From NCBI GenBank assembly GCA_964036315.1, contig OZ038482.1, positions 16,563,569 through 16,627,568 of the forward strand: DNA of 64,000 bases. The letters run 5' to 3'. A program made the translations under genes and the position numbers. The notes under the pieces are model-generated. The model made no database searches and was not told the DNA's origin. It saw only the letters and a program-made list of their open reading frames with translations. The stretch comes from Acanthosepion esculentum. Its lineage: Eukaryota > Mollusca > Cephalopoda > Sepiida > Sepiidae. Below, piece after piece: positions 1-9,969 of the stretch. How positions within the stretch are numbered: the first letter of the stretch is position 1; every line of letters begins with the position of its first letter.

Positions 1-422
1 GTATGTATGTATGTATGTATGTATGTGTATACCTTATATTGCAATCTCCAATGCTAACTGTGTCCTCGTGTACTTCAAGTTGACAGAAGGCAGCCTTAGT
101 TTACACTGACTGATGTGTGGAAGAATTATGCATCAGTGGGTGCAACAATACAAATCTTTACATTGCAGATTATATAAATGGTCAAGCTGGCAAAGAAGAG
201 GAACTTGTCAGTATTTTAAAGAACCGAGATGAAGCACCTGCCTCATATAGTATGTATTTTAATGAAGAAAACAACCACCTCATGACAAACAAAGAGGCAG
301 AATCTTCAACCAAGATAAAGTCAATCAGGAACTTAAAGTAGTTAACTAATTGAAATATCTTAGTTTGATTATCATCAAAGAAGTCTCTAGAACAGAAATA
401 ATTACAAGAGCAGTACAAACAA

Positions 423-984
423 TGGCAGCTGTCATAAAACTAAACACTATTTGGAAAGACAAGAATATCTACTTGAAATCAAAATTCAGATTGTTAGAAT
501 GTTCGAAGTATAAAGGTGGGATTTATAAACTTTTATTGGTAATTTGACTTTCTACTGAAGGGACATCTTTCTGTCCACCCACGAATCTTGAATATTAAGA
601 GTGGAATTACAATAATGAATCCAAGCATTTGAAAGGAGATGTTACAGAAACATCATCGGCATTTTCCTATGTAAACCTCATCACATCTGATGCAATACGA
701 TATCAGATAAGAAACGGGCCCATCGGAAGGAACCTCATAACCACCATCAAAAAGAGAAAGTTGAAATGGTATGGACACCAGAAGAGCCAACCATTTTTCT
801 ACTAACATCCTACAAGCTACCAGCTTAGAAGTAAAGAAGGTAAAAAGAGAGAAAAAATAAGGAGACAACGTCACTGAGTCGAGTGTAAATCAAATTAGCA
901 TGAAATCAAGGCATATGTGGGGGGAGGTGTTTGTTGGGTGCTCAGCTGCATGGCAATCATACAACCATACCTGGTCATGATCAT

Positions 985-985
<1 letters not shown>
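423..985 (+). mobile_element. 5'-truncated LINE tail, RTE/CR1-like C-terminal region
   Basis: Broken reading frames match the part after the reverse transcriptase in a common animal LINE group: KLNTIWKDKNIYLKSKFRLL at 440-500, then NEAVRYQIR-like and TIKKRKLKWYGH-like segments around 690-780, a basic KRREKKR-type stretch at 840-870, and a GCSAAW-like end before (TA)n. Several stops and frameshifts show that it is dead. A second copy of the family is at 1893-2480 and the last part recurs at 3925-4117. The exact clade is not resolved. Confidence 0.7.

Positions 986-1052
<67 letters not shown>
985..1052. repeat. (TA)n microsatellite
   Basis: About 30 uninterrupted TA units after a short ACAT ramp, at the junction of a LINE 3' end and a Penelope-type unit. 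Confidence 0.95.
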
Positions 1053-1055
<3 letters not shown>

Positions 1056-1062
1056 AAGAAAT

Positions 1063-1215
1063 ATAGACTTAAAGTATGCTATATTTATGGGATAAAGTGC
1101 GCAATATCAGAGATAGAGCGTGTGTAAATATAAAAGTGAACATAGCAGTCAACACTTAGAGGCGACAGTCTGTTTCATGCTAGTGCAATCATCAGGCAAC
1201 TCAGGCAAATGTGCG
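1063..1215 (-). mobile_element. Penelope-type terminal repeat, family P9
   Basis: Shares the segment from 'tatagacttaaagtatgcta' through the ribozyme-like core with copies at 13258-13425, 30778-30940, 31040-31125 and, degraded, 41560-41675. It lies between two (TA)n arrays. Confidence 0.65.
1159..1200 (-). ncRNA. Hammerhead-like ribozyme motif, family P9
   Basis: Minus strand: CTGATGA, then TTGC-ACTA-GCAT hairpin, GAAA, CAG-A-CTG as helix III, and triplet GTC followed by GCC. C3, G5, A6, G8, A9, G12, A13 and A14 are all present. Helix I is only two pairs (GC/GC) here, better in the 30880 copy. Self-cleavage is not shown. Confidence 0.6.

Positions 1216-1265
<50 letters not shown>
1216..1265. 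repeat. (TA)n microsatellite
   Basis: Uninterrupted TA repeat abutting the P9 unit. Confidence 0.95.
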
Positions 1266-1270
<5 letters not shown>

Positions 1271-1409
1271 CATGTTTCATTAAATAATATAGATAAGTGT
1301 TGTCTATATATTTTATGTAAGTTTTTTTCATATAGTCTGATAAGTTTAATAACATTATCATTAAACAATGAAAGAAAATCACAATATTGATACATATTTT
1401 TTTAATCCA

Positions 1410-1447
1410 ATCTAAGCTTTCGGCTTACATAAGCCATTATCAAAGAT
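1410..1447 (-). ncRNA. Hammerhead-like motif with U3-A8 core
   Basis: A compact 38-nt fold on the minus strand: helix I AUCU/AGAU (4 perfect pairs), core UUGAUAA, one extra U, helix II GGCUU/AAGCC, then GAAA, helix III GC and triplet CUU. Compared with the hammerhead consensus CUGANGA...GAAA, position 3 is U instead of C and position 8 is A instead of G, so the 3-8 pair is kept as U-A. All three helices form. Confidence 0.55.
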
Positions 1448-1719
1448 GACAATTACACAATATATTAAGCAATACACGAACAAGAAATTGATGATAGTCT
1501 GTTTTTGTTTACATGAATGATTTCCAAGCAATGATAAACACGTGCATATAAGACGCTGAAAGTGAAAATCGCACAACAGCTCATGACGTCACACATGACC
1601 ACGCGAGAGTGAATCCGATGAGTATTGAGTATGGAAAGCCGTTGGTATGAACCAATGACTTCTGTTACTAATTATAGACATTTAAGGATATTTTTGGAGG
1701 TTTATATATATATATATCA

Positions 1720-1865
1720 TGCACACACACCCTTGGGCTTACATGTTAACACCCTTGGGAAATGTACAAATCAATCTCTTCTCACAACAGCTATGAGGAA
1801 ATAGCAGAACAGACTGGATCCTATAGCCTTGAGGAAAAGTACAATTTTGAATTCAAAACCCGACG
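1720..1865 (+). repeat. SINE fragment (family S1), body only
   Basis: Contains the family's 'cccttgggaaatgtacaaat', 'aaatagcagaacagactgga' and 'tatagccttgag' landmarks, also seen at 4196-4350, 6690-6955, 33966-34568 and 57257-57580. The tRNA-like head is missing. Confidence 0.65.
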
Positions 1866-1892
1866 AGGATTGTTTGGAGACCTTGTGGCACG

Positions 1893-2480
1893 TTGTCGCC
1901 AGTATTCTCTGCCTTCAGCTCTTCCAAAATGTCTGGTTGGTTCTGCACAACAATTTCAAGAGTAGCACTAACAAAAACTGCTTTCACAAAACTAAGAACC
2001 ATCTGGAAAGTCAAGAACATCTGCTTGAAATCAAAAATCAAACCGTTGCATAAACTGGCCTTCTCAATCTTTCTACATGCCTGAAAATCTTGGACGTTAC
2101 TCGAACTACAGTGAAACATTTAAGCATTAGAAATGAGATGCTACAGGACCATCCTAGGCGTGTCGACCGCATCGCAAATGATGCAGTGTGAGATAACATC
2201 AGACAAACATCAGGCCCATTAGAAGTCCTCGTAACAAGTGTCAAGAAGAGAAAGTTGAAATGCTATGGCCATATTATATACAAGACCCAACAATATTTCC
2301 ACTATCACTGTAAAAGGTACCACTATAGACAAAAGAAGAAGAGGCAGAAAAAATAACATCACTGTGTGAATTGGAAGATTCTTCATAGAGACTCATTTAT
2401 ATGGAAGGTGCTGGTTAGGTATGCAGATATGCAGCAATCTTATGTCTACACCCAATCATGATGATGATTAAGATGATGAT
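1893..2480 (+). mobile_element. LINE tail, second copy of the KRKLK(W/C)YGH family
   Basis: Encodes in broken frames TAFTKLRTIWKVKNICLKSK, then an ALEMRCYRTILGVS-like segment at 2122-2165, KKRKLKCYGH at 2242-2270 and KRRRGRKN-like residues at 2330-2355. It ends in an ATGATG-rich tail (2457-2482), the usual 3' end of this family. Stops are frequent. Confidence 0.72.
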
Positions 2481-2482
2481 AC

Positions 2483-3278
2483 TTTATTTAATTATAAGAG
2501 ACATTATCATTCCAATTCAAATATTGTTACCACAGAACATAAGCTGCATAAGACAATTGTATGCCAGAGAGAAATATGCGTCTGGTATCATACACAAAAT
2601 CTGAAAGGAGAAAAGTTCACATTACCTTCTCAAGGATGAGGCCCAGTTAATATATAACGAACATTAGAGAAAGGTGAGAAAATCAAAGGAAGCCGAATAC
2701 AATAATCTGAAAGACATATATCTATAAATCAGGCCAGTATGGATTTCAGTGCAATTCGGATTTCTTTGTTGAGCAGGAAAATTGGAAAGGATCCCCACAT
2801 AGGATAAATATAGAATCTTGTGTTACACAGATTATTGAGAATGGAATCATCTCTATTGTTGGAGTTACTGGCAATGATTTGAACCAGCCAGAGTATTTAT
2901 CACCATTTCTTTTTGGTTTGCCACCAGTTTTCTGAGAAAAGAAACAACTTTCTTTCTTTAAGGATTGTACACCTAAAGACAGAAAATGAATAGAAAAAAA
3001 ATATTGTAGTAACAACAAAAGCAACATAGAGAATGAGTTCAATACTCTGAATAAATCTTGGAAAGAGTGAATTTGTTTAACCCTTTTGTGACTTTGGGGA
3101 CAAGGAGCTTTTGTTGTTTCAGCTTGTGTAAGATGGTTCTGTAAAAATGAGAAAAAAACTAAAGACTGGTTTTCTATTGATTTGTCACGTTGGCAGATTC
3201 TTTGAGGAACTCTATGATATTTTGCTTCAGGCATGAAAACTTGCAGACAGTATTCAAAAATGTGAATATAGTCTTTTC
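2483..3278. other. Anonymous AT-rich DNA
   Basis: A minus-strand open frame of about 200 codons (2746-3354) runs through here but ends in translated (TA)n and a CT array. It lacks recognisable domains and I regard it as non-coding. Confidence 0.6.
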
Positions 3279-3297
3279 CCCCCCTCTCTCTCTCTCT

Positions 3298-3344
<47 letters not shown>
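3279..3344. repeat. (CT)n-(TA)n compound microsatellite
   Basis: CT dinucleotides pass directly into TA dinucleotides. Confidence 0.95.
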
Positions 3345-3346
<2 letters not shown>

Positions 3347-3536
3347 TAAAGCAAATTGAGTTCTCTCAGTCACTGTGTGTTTATCTAAAAATAAATAGAC
3401 TTAAATTCACCTTCATCCCTGCCATGCGTCAAAGGCTTAGAGGTTAAATCTCCGAATTCAGCCAGGTTCCAGGCAACCGGACATCTAGTCACACTTATGA
3501 GCTGTGACACAGTGAAACAGTCTGTCTGCAGATGAC

Positions 3537-3537
<1 letters not shown>

Positions 3538-3606
<69 letters not shown>
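3538..3606. repeat. (TA)n microsatellite
   Basis: About 34 TA units with one ACA interruption near the start. Confidence 0.95.
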
Positions 3607-3612
<6 letters not shown>

Positions 3613-3625
3613 TTTTTTATAAATA

Positions 3626-3723
3626 TAGAAGAATTAATTATCATTATCCCCTGATGTATATTTATGAGCATTCTTAAATTTAAATTTAAATCAGGGGACA
3701 ATTACAGTTAAGTAATGCTTCTA
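3626..3723. mobile_element. Small palindromic element (MITE-like), copy 1
   Basis: Arms of about 30 bp (the motif ATTATCCCCTGAT and its inverse ATCAGGGGACAAT, continuing outward) flank a centre containing AAATTTAAATTT. A close copy is at 60377-60480; both abut (TA)n. Confidence 0.7.
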
Positions 3724-3924
3724 TATATATAAATGTATGTCTGTGTATGTATGTAAACACACACATAAACATGGGCTGAAGATTACATGAAAATATTGCC
3801 AGGCACTGTTGTTTTCTGTCCACAGTTTATATCTACAAATCTTCTTTCTCTTATACTGAGCACTCTTCTATAAATATAACAAATTTTAAACAATATATAT
3901 ATATATATATATAGTAAAGGTAAT

Positions 3925-4117
3925 AAATCCATTTTCTACTAACATCCTACAAGCTACCAGCTTAGAAGTAAAGAAAGTAAAATGAGAGAAAAAATAAGGA
4001 GACGTCACTGAGTCAAGTGTAAATCATATTAGCATGAAATCGAGGCATATGTGGGGGGAGGTGTTTGTTGGGTGCTCAGCTGCATGCCAATCATACAACC
4101 ATACCTGGTCATGATCA
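3925..4117 (+). mobile_element. LINE 3' end, duplicate of 790-985
   Basis: Nearly identical to 790-985, including the pyrimidine-poor GTGGGGGGAGGTG stretch. It ends in the same acatacatatata transition into (TA)n. Confidence 0.75.
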
Positions 4118-4118
4118 T

Positions 4119-4197
<79 letters not shown>
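4117..4197. repeat. (TA)n microsatellite
   Basis: Two TA runs split by AATACATA, directly between the LINE end and the SINE piece. Confidence 0.95.
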
Positions 4198-4201
<4 letters not shown>

Positions 4202-4350
4202 CACCCACACCCTTGGGCTTACATGTTAACACCCTTGGGAAATGTACAAATCAATCTCGTCTCACAACAGCTATGAGGAAATAGCAGAACAGACTGGATA
4301 CTATAGCCTTGAGTGGCAACTTGTCTAGGAAAAGGACAATTTTGAATTCA
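4196..4350 (+). repeat. SINE fragment (family S1), second copy
   Basis: Duplicate of 1720-1865 with small differences; here it lies next to the LINE end through (TA)n only. Confidence 0.65.
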
Positions 4351-4479
4351 AAACCTGGATCCTAGTAATATAAAATATTAAAACTGATCCACGAAAAGAG
4401 CTCAATAATAAATTATGAAGCAAAAATAATATACACTAAATTGCCCATATGAAGTGATTTGGGATTTTATTGTGCATTG

Positions 4480-4539
<60 letters not shown>
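4480..4539. repeat. (TA)n-(TG)n compound microsatellite
   Basis: About 10 TA units followed by about 20 TG units. Confidence 0.95.
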
Positions 4540-4543
<4 letters not shown>

Positions 4544-4547
4544 AGTC

Positions 4548-4586
4548 CTTGCTGAAGTGTTTTGTCATTTGACTTTATCAAGGCAA
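4548..4586 (-). ncRNA. Hammerhead-like motif, P8, decayed copy
   Basis: Minus strand TTGATAA, extra A, GTC-AAAT-GAC hairpin, then AAAA where GAAA is expected (G12 lost). Helix I CTTGC/GCAAG is intact. Confidence 0.45.
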
Positions 4587-4939
4587 GTGATGATATACAA
4601 AAATGAAATATTGTGTAGTAACTTTTTTACTACGTGTGTGTTTTTGTTTTCCCTGTCGACAATGTGTTAAAGTTCTCAGAATAAATCTGTAGAGAAGACA
4701 AATTGATAAAAATAGACTAAGTACTATTTTCCAATTGTGTATTTTATTCAATATGTCTTCTCCCCAGATTTATTCTGAGAACTTTAACACATTGTTGACA
4801 TGGAAAACAAAAACATACTCTGAGAGAAAAAAGAAAAGAAAAAGTTACTAATATTCAAAAAGAGGCTTACACAGGAGCATCTTTTTAAAAATCTTTGAAT
4901 TATATTAATTACACAACATTCTGCTTTAGTTTTTCATCA

Positions 4940-4979
4940 CTTGCCTTGATAAAATCAAATGACGAAATGCATTAGCAAG
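4940..4979 (+). ncRNA. Hammerhead-like motif with U3-A8 core, P8
   Basis: Plus strand: helix I CTTGC/GCAAG (5 pairs after one C-A mismatch), core TTGATAA, extra A, helix II ATC-AAAT-GAC (one A-C mismatch), GAAA, self-complementary TGCA as helix III, triplet ATT. The inverted partner is at 4548-4586. Confidence 0.5.
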
Positions 4980-5053
4980 GACTAAGTAGTATTTTCTAAT
5001 TTTTTCTATCTTATTCAATTTGTCATCTCTACAGATTTATTCTGAGAACTTTT

Positions 5054-5131
<78 letters not shown>
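5054..5131. repeat. (CA)n-(TA)n microsatellite
   Basis: CA units followed by about 30 TA units. Confidence 0.95.
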
Positions 5132-5134
<3 letters not shown>

Positions 5135-5228
5135 AAATAGTGCACACTGAGTTCTAGTGGTAATAAAACAGTACTCAAAGTAAAATATTGGAGCTAATAC
5201 TAATAGTAAATTTACATTTGTTCCTCAC

Positions 5229-5230
<2 letters not shown>

Positions 5231-5281
<51 letters not shown>
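5231..5281. repeat. (TA)n microsatellite
   Basis: Uninterrupted TA repeat. Confidence 0.95.
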
Positions 5282-5283
<2 letters not shown>

Positions 5284-6147
5284 TAATATCAAGATAATTT
5301 TTAATGTGAGTTGTGCAGAATCAAATCAATTTAAAGCAGCAGTGTACATCCAAAAAATATTTGCTGCTCTTATATTTAGAATAAGAGAAGTTTTTACAAA
5401 AGGTTAATAAATTGAATAGTTGTCAACATTTGGCCAAGATTTCAGAAATAGACTTCAGAAGCAGATTTCAGAAATAGATTTCAGAAATAGATAGCAAAAC
5501 TGATGTAATGGAATAACCTGTCACCCCTATGAGTGACTACACTATAGGTAGTAACTACCTATAAGTATCCGTAAGGCAACAGACTACAGGAGTCTAGCTG
5601 GGATCTGTTGAGTACAACTCAATTAATTTATGCAACATACAATAATAATATTTTATTTCCTTTCCTCTTGATATCATTTTTTTTTAATTTGTTTTAAATA
5701 AAAAGACATACAAAAATTTAGCCATGATTATCGGGGTGAGTATAGATTTAGACCCTAGACTATAATTATTAAGTTGCAAATTTGATAGAAAATAACTTTA
5801 TTCTTCAAGTTAATGGTATTGCCCTAATAGATTTTCACTACAATGTGCCATTTTTTATGTGTTACACTAACAAACTATCAAATATGTTTTTAACTTTTCT
5901 CAGATATTTGTTGTAACATGTGATCTTTAGAAATTACTATATATTTTAATTTTTGTCGAATTTTCTTCTTTATCTTATTTTATTTTATTTGCGAATTCAC
6001 TAGGCATTTGTCCAATGGACATAATAATTGTGTGTTCAATCCCTGGACCAGTCAGTGTGTACTTGGACTCAATGGAAACAAAGTGAGCAATAACTGAATA
6101 TTACTGAAAGTAAGAATTAGACAAGATATATGTAGACTTGGGCAGTG
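5282..6147. other. AT-rich DNA without recognised features
   Basis: There is a short local duplication of 'gatttcagaaatagat' at 5464-5490. Nothing else is recognised. Confidence 0.6.
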
Positions 6148-6312
6148 GAACGAGAATAATCTACTCCTGTAGATTAAGTAAACAGTTCAGTTCGGAATTC
6201 CCTGTAGGTTAGCCAGATCAATATATACCTAATGTAGGCCAGAAGGTACAATGGCCAAACCATTGTGATAACAATAATGAAAATGAGGACAATAGTCCAT
6301 GTGCAAATAATT
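6148..6312 (+). mobile_element. Degraded Penelope-type unit, family P10
   Basis: Retains 'gtggaacgagaataatctac', 'agttcagttcggaattcc' and 'gaggacaatagtcc' in the order seen in the better copies at 18305-18470 and 49600-49760. The ribozyme-like core has decayed to GGCCAGAAGG...GGCCAAAC. Confidence 0.55.
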
Positions 6313-6689
6313 TGTTATTTTTGATTGCAAGCAATTTTTACCAGGTAGTATCAGTATAAAAACTGAATATTAAACGGATAGATCTTTTATATCAGTAAAA
6401 AATATATCTTCTATATCAGTAAAACAGGATAAAAGGCACTAAAGAAGATGGCCTAGTGCCAAACTGTCAGTTCTGATCTTCTTTTTTCATATGTTTAATC
6501 CATCTTTACTTTTATATATATATATATGTTGGACACTCCCATCATATTTGATGTATGTGCATCAAGCAGCTCAATTCCTAGGAAACAACTGCCCAGATAC
6601 CAGCACATATGATTGCACTATAGTTGTGAAGGTTTTGTGCAGAACTAACCACACTTTTTGAAGGGCCAAATATTGAGACCTGGTGCACT

Positions 6690-6955
6690 ATGTTATGTGC
6701 CACAAGGTCCACAAACGACCGTCTGCAGGTTTTGAATTCAGAGTTGTCCTTCTCTTAGACCACTTGCCATTCGAGGCTAGAGAACCCAGTCTGTCCTGCT
6801 ATTTACTCATAGCTGGAGGGAGAAGAAGAGGATTCATACCTTTCCCAAGGGTATTAGCATGTACGTAAATGTAATGTATTCGGCTGGAATTTGAACTCTT
6901 CTCTCTGATTCCTCAATTCGAGCCGCTCTCCATTACTCTACCATGCCTCCTGATA
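6690..6955 (-). repeat. SINE, family S1
   Basis: Minus strand begins with a tRNA-like head (GGAGGCATGGTAGAGTAATG..., B-box-like GAGTTCAAATTCC region), then 'cccttgggaaaggtatgaat', 'aaatagcaggacagactggg' and 'tggcaagtggtct'. It is the full head and body, with the tail decayed. Confidence 0.7.
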
Positions 6956-7210
6956 TATATGTGGTGACTGAAGGGATATGATGTTTTATATGAGAAGCCG
7001 ATAACACAAAACATAATTTAGCAACAAAAATATGCAAATAGCGCAACACATATGAAAGCTCAAAAACAACCAAAACACACAAAAAATAGTAATGAAAATA
7101 TGAAAAAGAACACCAACTTATAACAACTCATTAAGACCATTTAACCTTTGCCAAGAGGAGAAAAGTTTTCCAGAATGTAAACTCATAAACAAAAGATCAG
7201 TAATCATTTC

Positions 7211-7211
7211 A

Positions 7212-7270
<59 letters not shown>

Positions 7271-7271
7271 G
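7211..7271. repeat. (CA)n-(TA)n microsatellite
   Basis: About 21 CA units followed by TA units. Confidence 0.95.
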
Positions 7272-7400
7272 TAAAATAATAATCGCTGGCCACTTATATT
7301 TGAGGATACCTGTCTACTAGTGTGGCTAGCCAATCCCTATTGCAGACGCTTGCTCAGGCACATTTGTGCTTATTCAACGTCCCACCTGTGAGCTATACTG
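7272..7400 (-). repeat. Dispersed repeat R1, copy 1
   Basis: Inverse copy of 23290-23430. Shared landmarks read on the minus strand include 'caatagggattg', 'ctagtagac' and 'gaggatacctgtc' in matching order. Family unknown. Confidence 0.6.
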
Positions 7401-7420
7401 CAACTATAGCAACTATGCAA

Positions 7421-7477
7421 CTATATATATATATATATATAGGTAGATAGATATATAGATAGATAGATAAATATAGG

Positions 7478-7563
<86 letters not shown>
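7421..7563. repeat. (TA)n/(GATA)n array
   Basis: TA repeats interrupted by GATA blocks at 7442-7475. Confidence 0.95.
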
Positions 7564-7566
<3 letters not shown>

Positions 7567-7651
7567 AGTGTGGGATTGGTATATACAGAGTAAATTCCAA
7601 TAACCAACAATTATTATTCTTTAAAGTGTGCTCAATACAGAGTAGAGCAGA

Positions 7652-7870
7652 TATAATCATTTATTTAAATATTATAACATAAATATGTTATAAAATCACT
7701 ACAAAAATAGCCATTTCGTTTCAACACTTCCAGTGTCTTATCAAGTGATGATGTTGAATGACATTCAACATCATCACTTGATAAGACACTGGATGTGTCG
7801 AAACGAAATGGCTATTTTTGTAGTAATTTTATAACATATTTATGTTATAATATTTAAATAAATGATTATA
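7652..7870. repeat. Near-perfect 219-bp palindrome
   Basis: Left arm 7652-7760 and right arm 7762-7870 are reverse complements with three mismatches by my reading, around a single central A at 7761. Each arm carries a hammerhead-like core (TTGATAA, GACAC/GTGTC hairpin, GAAAC). Flanked by (TA)n. Confidence 0.9.
7772..7812 (+). ncRNA. Hammerhead-like core in palindrome arm (degenerate)
   Basis: TTGATAA followed directly by the perfect hairpin GACAC-TGGAT-GTGTC and GAAAC. No convincing cleavage triplet or helix I follows, so it is probably inactive. The opposite arm (7710-7750, minus) carries GACAC/GTGTT instead. Confidence 0.35.
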
Positions 7871-7890
7871 TATATATATATATATCTATA

Positions 7891-7928
<38 letters not shown>

Positions 7929-8068
7929 TATATATAGATATCTATATATATATAGATATCTATATATATATAGGTATCTATCTATCTATCTATGTAGATA
8001 GATAGATAAATAAAGGTAGATAGATATATAGATAGATATATAGATAGATAGATAAATAGATAGATACA
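7867..8068. repeat. (TA)n/(GATA)n array
   Basis: Mixed TA, TATC and GATA units; partly self-complementary (TATC blocks before, GATA blocks after 7992). Confidence 0.95.
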
Positions 8069-8184
8069 CCCTACAACTCTATCCTTGAACCTAGATTGTA
8101 AAGTAAGAAGTAAAACTGTCAACTGCTCTTGAAAAGAAACTCCAATCAAAGGGTGAGAAATGATTTGTAAATTTGTAAACACTT

Positions 8185-8986
8185 TCAAAACAAAACTGCT
8201 ATCATTTAATCACCAAAACAAACTTTTTCTGCTTATCATCAGCATGGCTGATGCTAACCTCCCGAAGGGTAACTCTTTGTGCCTTTTTGTTCTCACATTT
8301 TCCACTGATATGAAGTGGAGTGATTATATTGAATCAATTGCTAAGTCTACTGATAAGAAAGTCAGTTCACTGTTTCATGCATGACAATTTTTCTTATCAG
8401 AATCCATCTTGCACATTTATATATCTAACATTTGTCCGTGCATTGAATATTGCTGCCATATCTGGTCTAGTTCTCCTACAACTTATCTTGAAATTCTTGA
8501 CAAAATTCAAAGGAAAGTCAACCATGTAATCAATCCTGACCTGGCATCTCGACTCTGGCCAGTTTCTCACCAACATGATGTGGCTTACTTCTGTCTTTTC
8601 TACAAATATTTTCATGGCAATTTTTCTGATGAGCTTTCTTCTTTGATCACTTGACTGCATGAATTTAAGTTTGCTAGATTGACAACTAGTTATCACCATT
8701 TTAGTGTTTAACTAGCTAGGATACAACTGTGTATTCTATTCTAATAGTTTCTTTACCCAAACTTCTTGCCTGTGGAATCTCCTTCCAATTTCTTGCTTTC
8801 CTGACACCTAAAATCTTCTAAATTTTAGACGCAACACCAATCGCCATCTTCTGTCTTCCGGGTTCCTGTTCTTTTATTGTCCTTTCTCCTCAATTCTTTT
8901 CATTAAATTCTTCTCTTTTACTTAGAGTAATCTCTTGTATTCTAGTGGAATTATTACCTTATGCCTTGCTTGGAGAGAAATGATTA

Positions 8987-8990
<4 letters not shown>
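8185..8990 (+). mobile_element. LINE tail, family L2 ('FYKYFHGN'), copy A
   Basis: A 5'-truncated non-LTR retrotransposon that keeps the region after the RT active site. The interrupted frame reads ...ISMADANLPKGNSLCLF..., then HIYISNICPCIEYCCHIWSS and LEILDKIQRKVNHVI, and CLFYKYFHGNFSDELSSL. It ends with the family 3' signature 'gccttgcttgg...gaaatgattaa' and passes into (TA)n. Copies: 15008-15710, 28529-29112 and 62105-62886 (minus). The clade (jockey/CR1-like) is uncertain. It has stops at 8384 and 8654. Confidence 0.8.

Positions 8991-9027
<37 letters not shown>
8990..9027. repeat. (TA)n microsatellite
   Basis: Uninterrupted TA repeat at the 3' end of LINE copy A. Confidence 0.95.
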
Positions 9028-9029
<2 letters not shown>

Positions 9030-9039
9030 TGGTCAGTGA

Positions 9040-9640
9040 GGCCAGCACCCAATCACAACAGTCTGTTTTATGCTTAAATGCAAACTTCAAACCAGTATTT
9101 ACCTGACCTCCACCCAAGGCAGGATGTGGCCGATTTTTATGTGGGGCATTTCAAACTCATAGGCTTGGGCAAAAATTCCCTGTAGACGCCACATACATGG
9201 AGTCAGGTATGTCTACCTCCCCAGATGGGACTCTGTTCTTCAGCATAGCCTCATCTCAGTTCCTCTCTTTCCAAAAGCAGAGAGTTTGACGTCTTGGTAC
9301 TTGCTCAAGCCTAAACTGGAAAGCTCACCCCAAAATGCAATGTTCAAGCCATGTTTGCTGTGTTTTGGCTCACCTATTTATATATACAGGTCAGTGGTGC
9401 ATTATGGGTAGAAGGGCTATAGTACTACCATAATAGTTATTGGATGGGTGGTAACAGCTGTTTTAAATTATTCTAGAGGCTATTGCAGAAATAACTGTCA
9501 ATCCAAACACAGTTATTTGTAGCTATTTTATATTGTTTGTTAACTTTTATTTAATCATTATTTATTATTGATTAATTTATTATTTTTTATTGATTATTAC
9601 ATTTACTTGTCTTTATGTGGGCATTCATAGTTTTATTAAT
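9040..9640 (+). repeat. Dispersed repeat R2 (Penelope-associated?)
   Basis: 9380-9640 (including 'gaggctattgcagaaataac' and a TTATTTATTATTGATTAATT-rich tail) is matched in inverse orientation at 47600-47830, next to a ribozyme-bearing unit. 9380-9425 (tatatacaggtcagtggtgc) also recurs at 30945-30985. A related tail is at 11330-11600. Confidence 0.5.
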
Positions 9641-9969
9641 TTGTTTATATCTTTTGTATTTGAATTTACATACACTCTATCCCTGATATTGAGCACTTGA
9701 ACCCATAATATAGAATACCATAAAACTATATTTTTATCATAGATGCATACGGTGGGGGTGGGGGAAAAATATTTGTATACCATGAATTTTTTTATTTAAC
9801 ATAGTTAGATTTTATAAAAGAATTTTAAACTCCATAAAATATTTGTAAACAATGGCTTACAATGCTGCAATATGCAAAAAATTCAAAAAAATTTCTTATA
9901 TTAATGAAATTATATGACATTAAAAAATTTGGAGGTGAAAAAATATTCATAGAAAAATATAATACCTAT

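Larger units (their letters stand above)
4540..5053. mobile_element. Inverted pair of Penelope-type units, family P8
   Basis: Segments such as 'ttctcagaataaatctg' and 'gccttgataaa' occur in opposite orientation: 4646-4705 against 4733-4806, and 4548-4586 against 4940-4979. The inverted layout resembles those at 7.7, 27.7, 30.9, 42 and 49.5 kb. Confidence 0.6.

Noticed and set aside
2746..3354. 202-codon minus-strand open frame
   Set aside because: It starts within the TA/CT microsatellite, has no domain, and the residues look like translated non-coding DNA.
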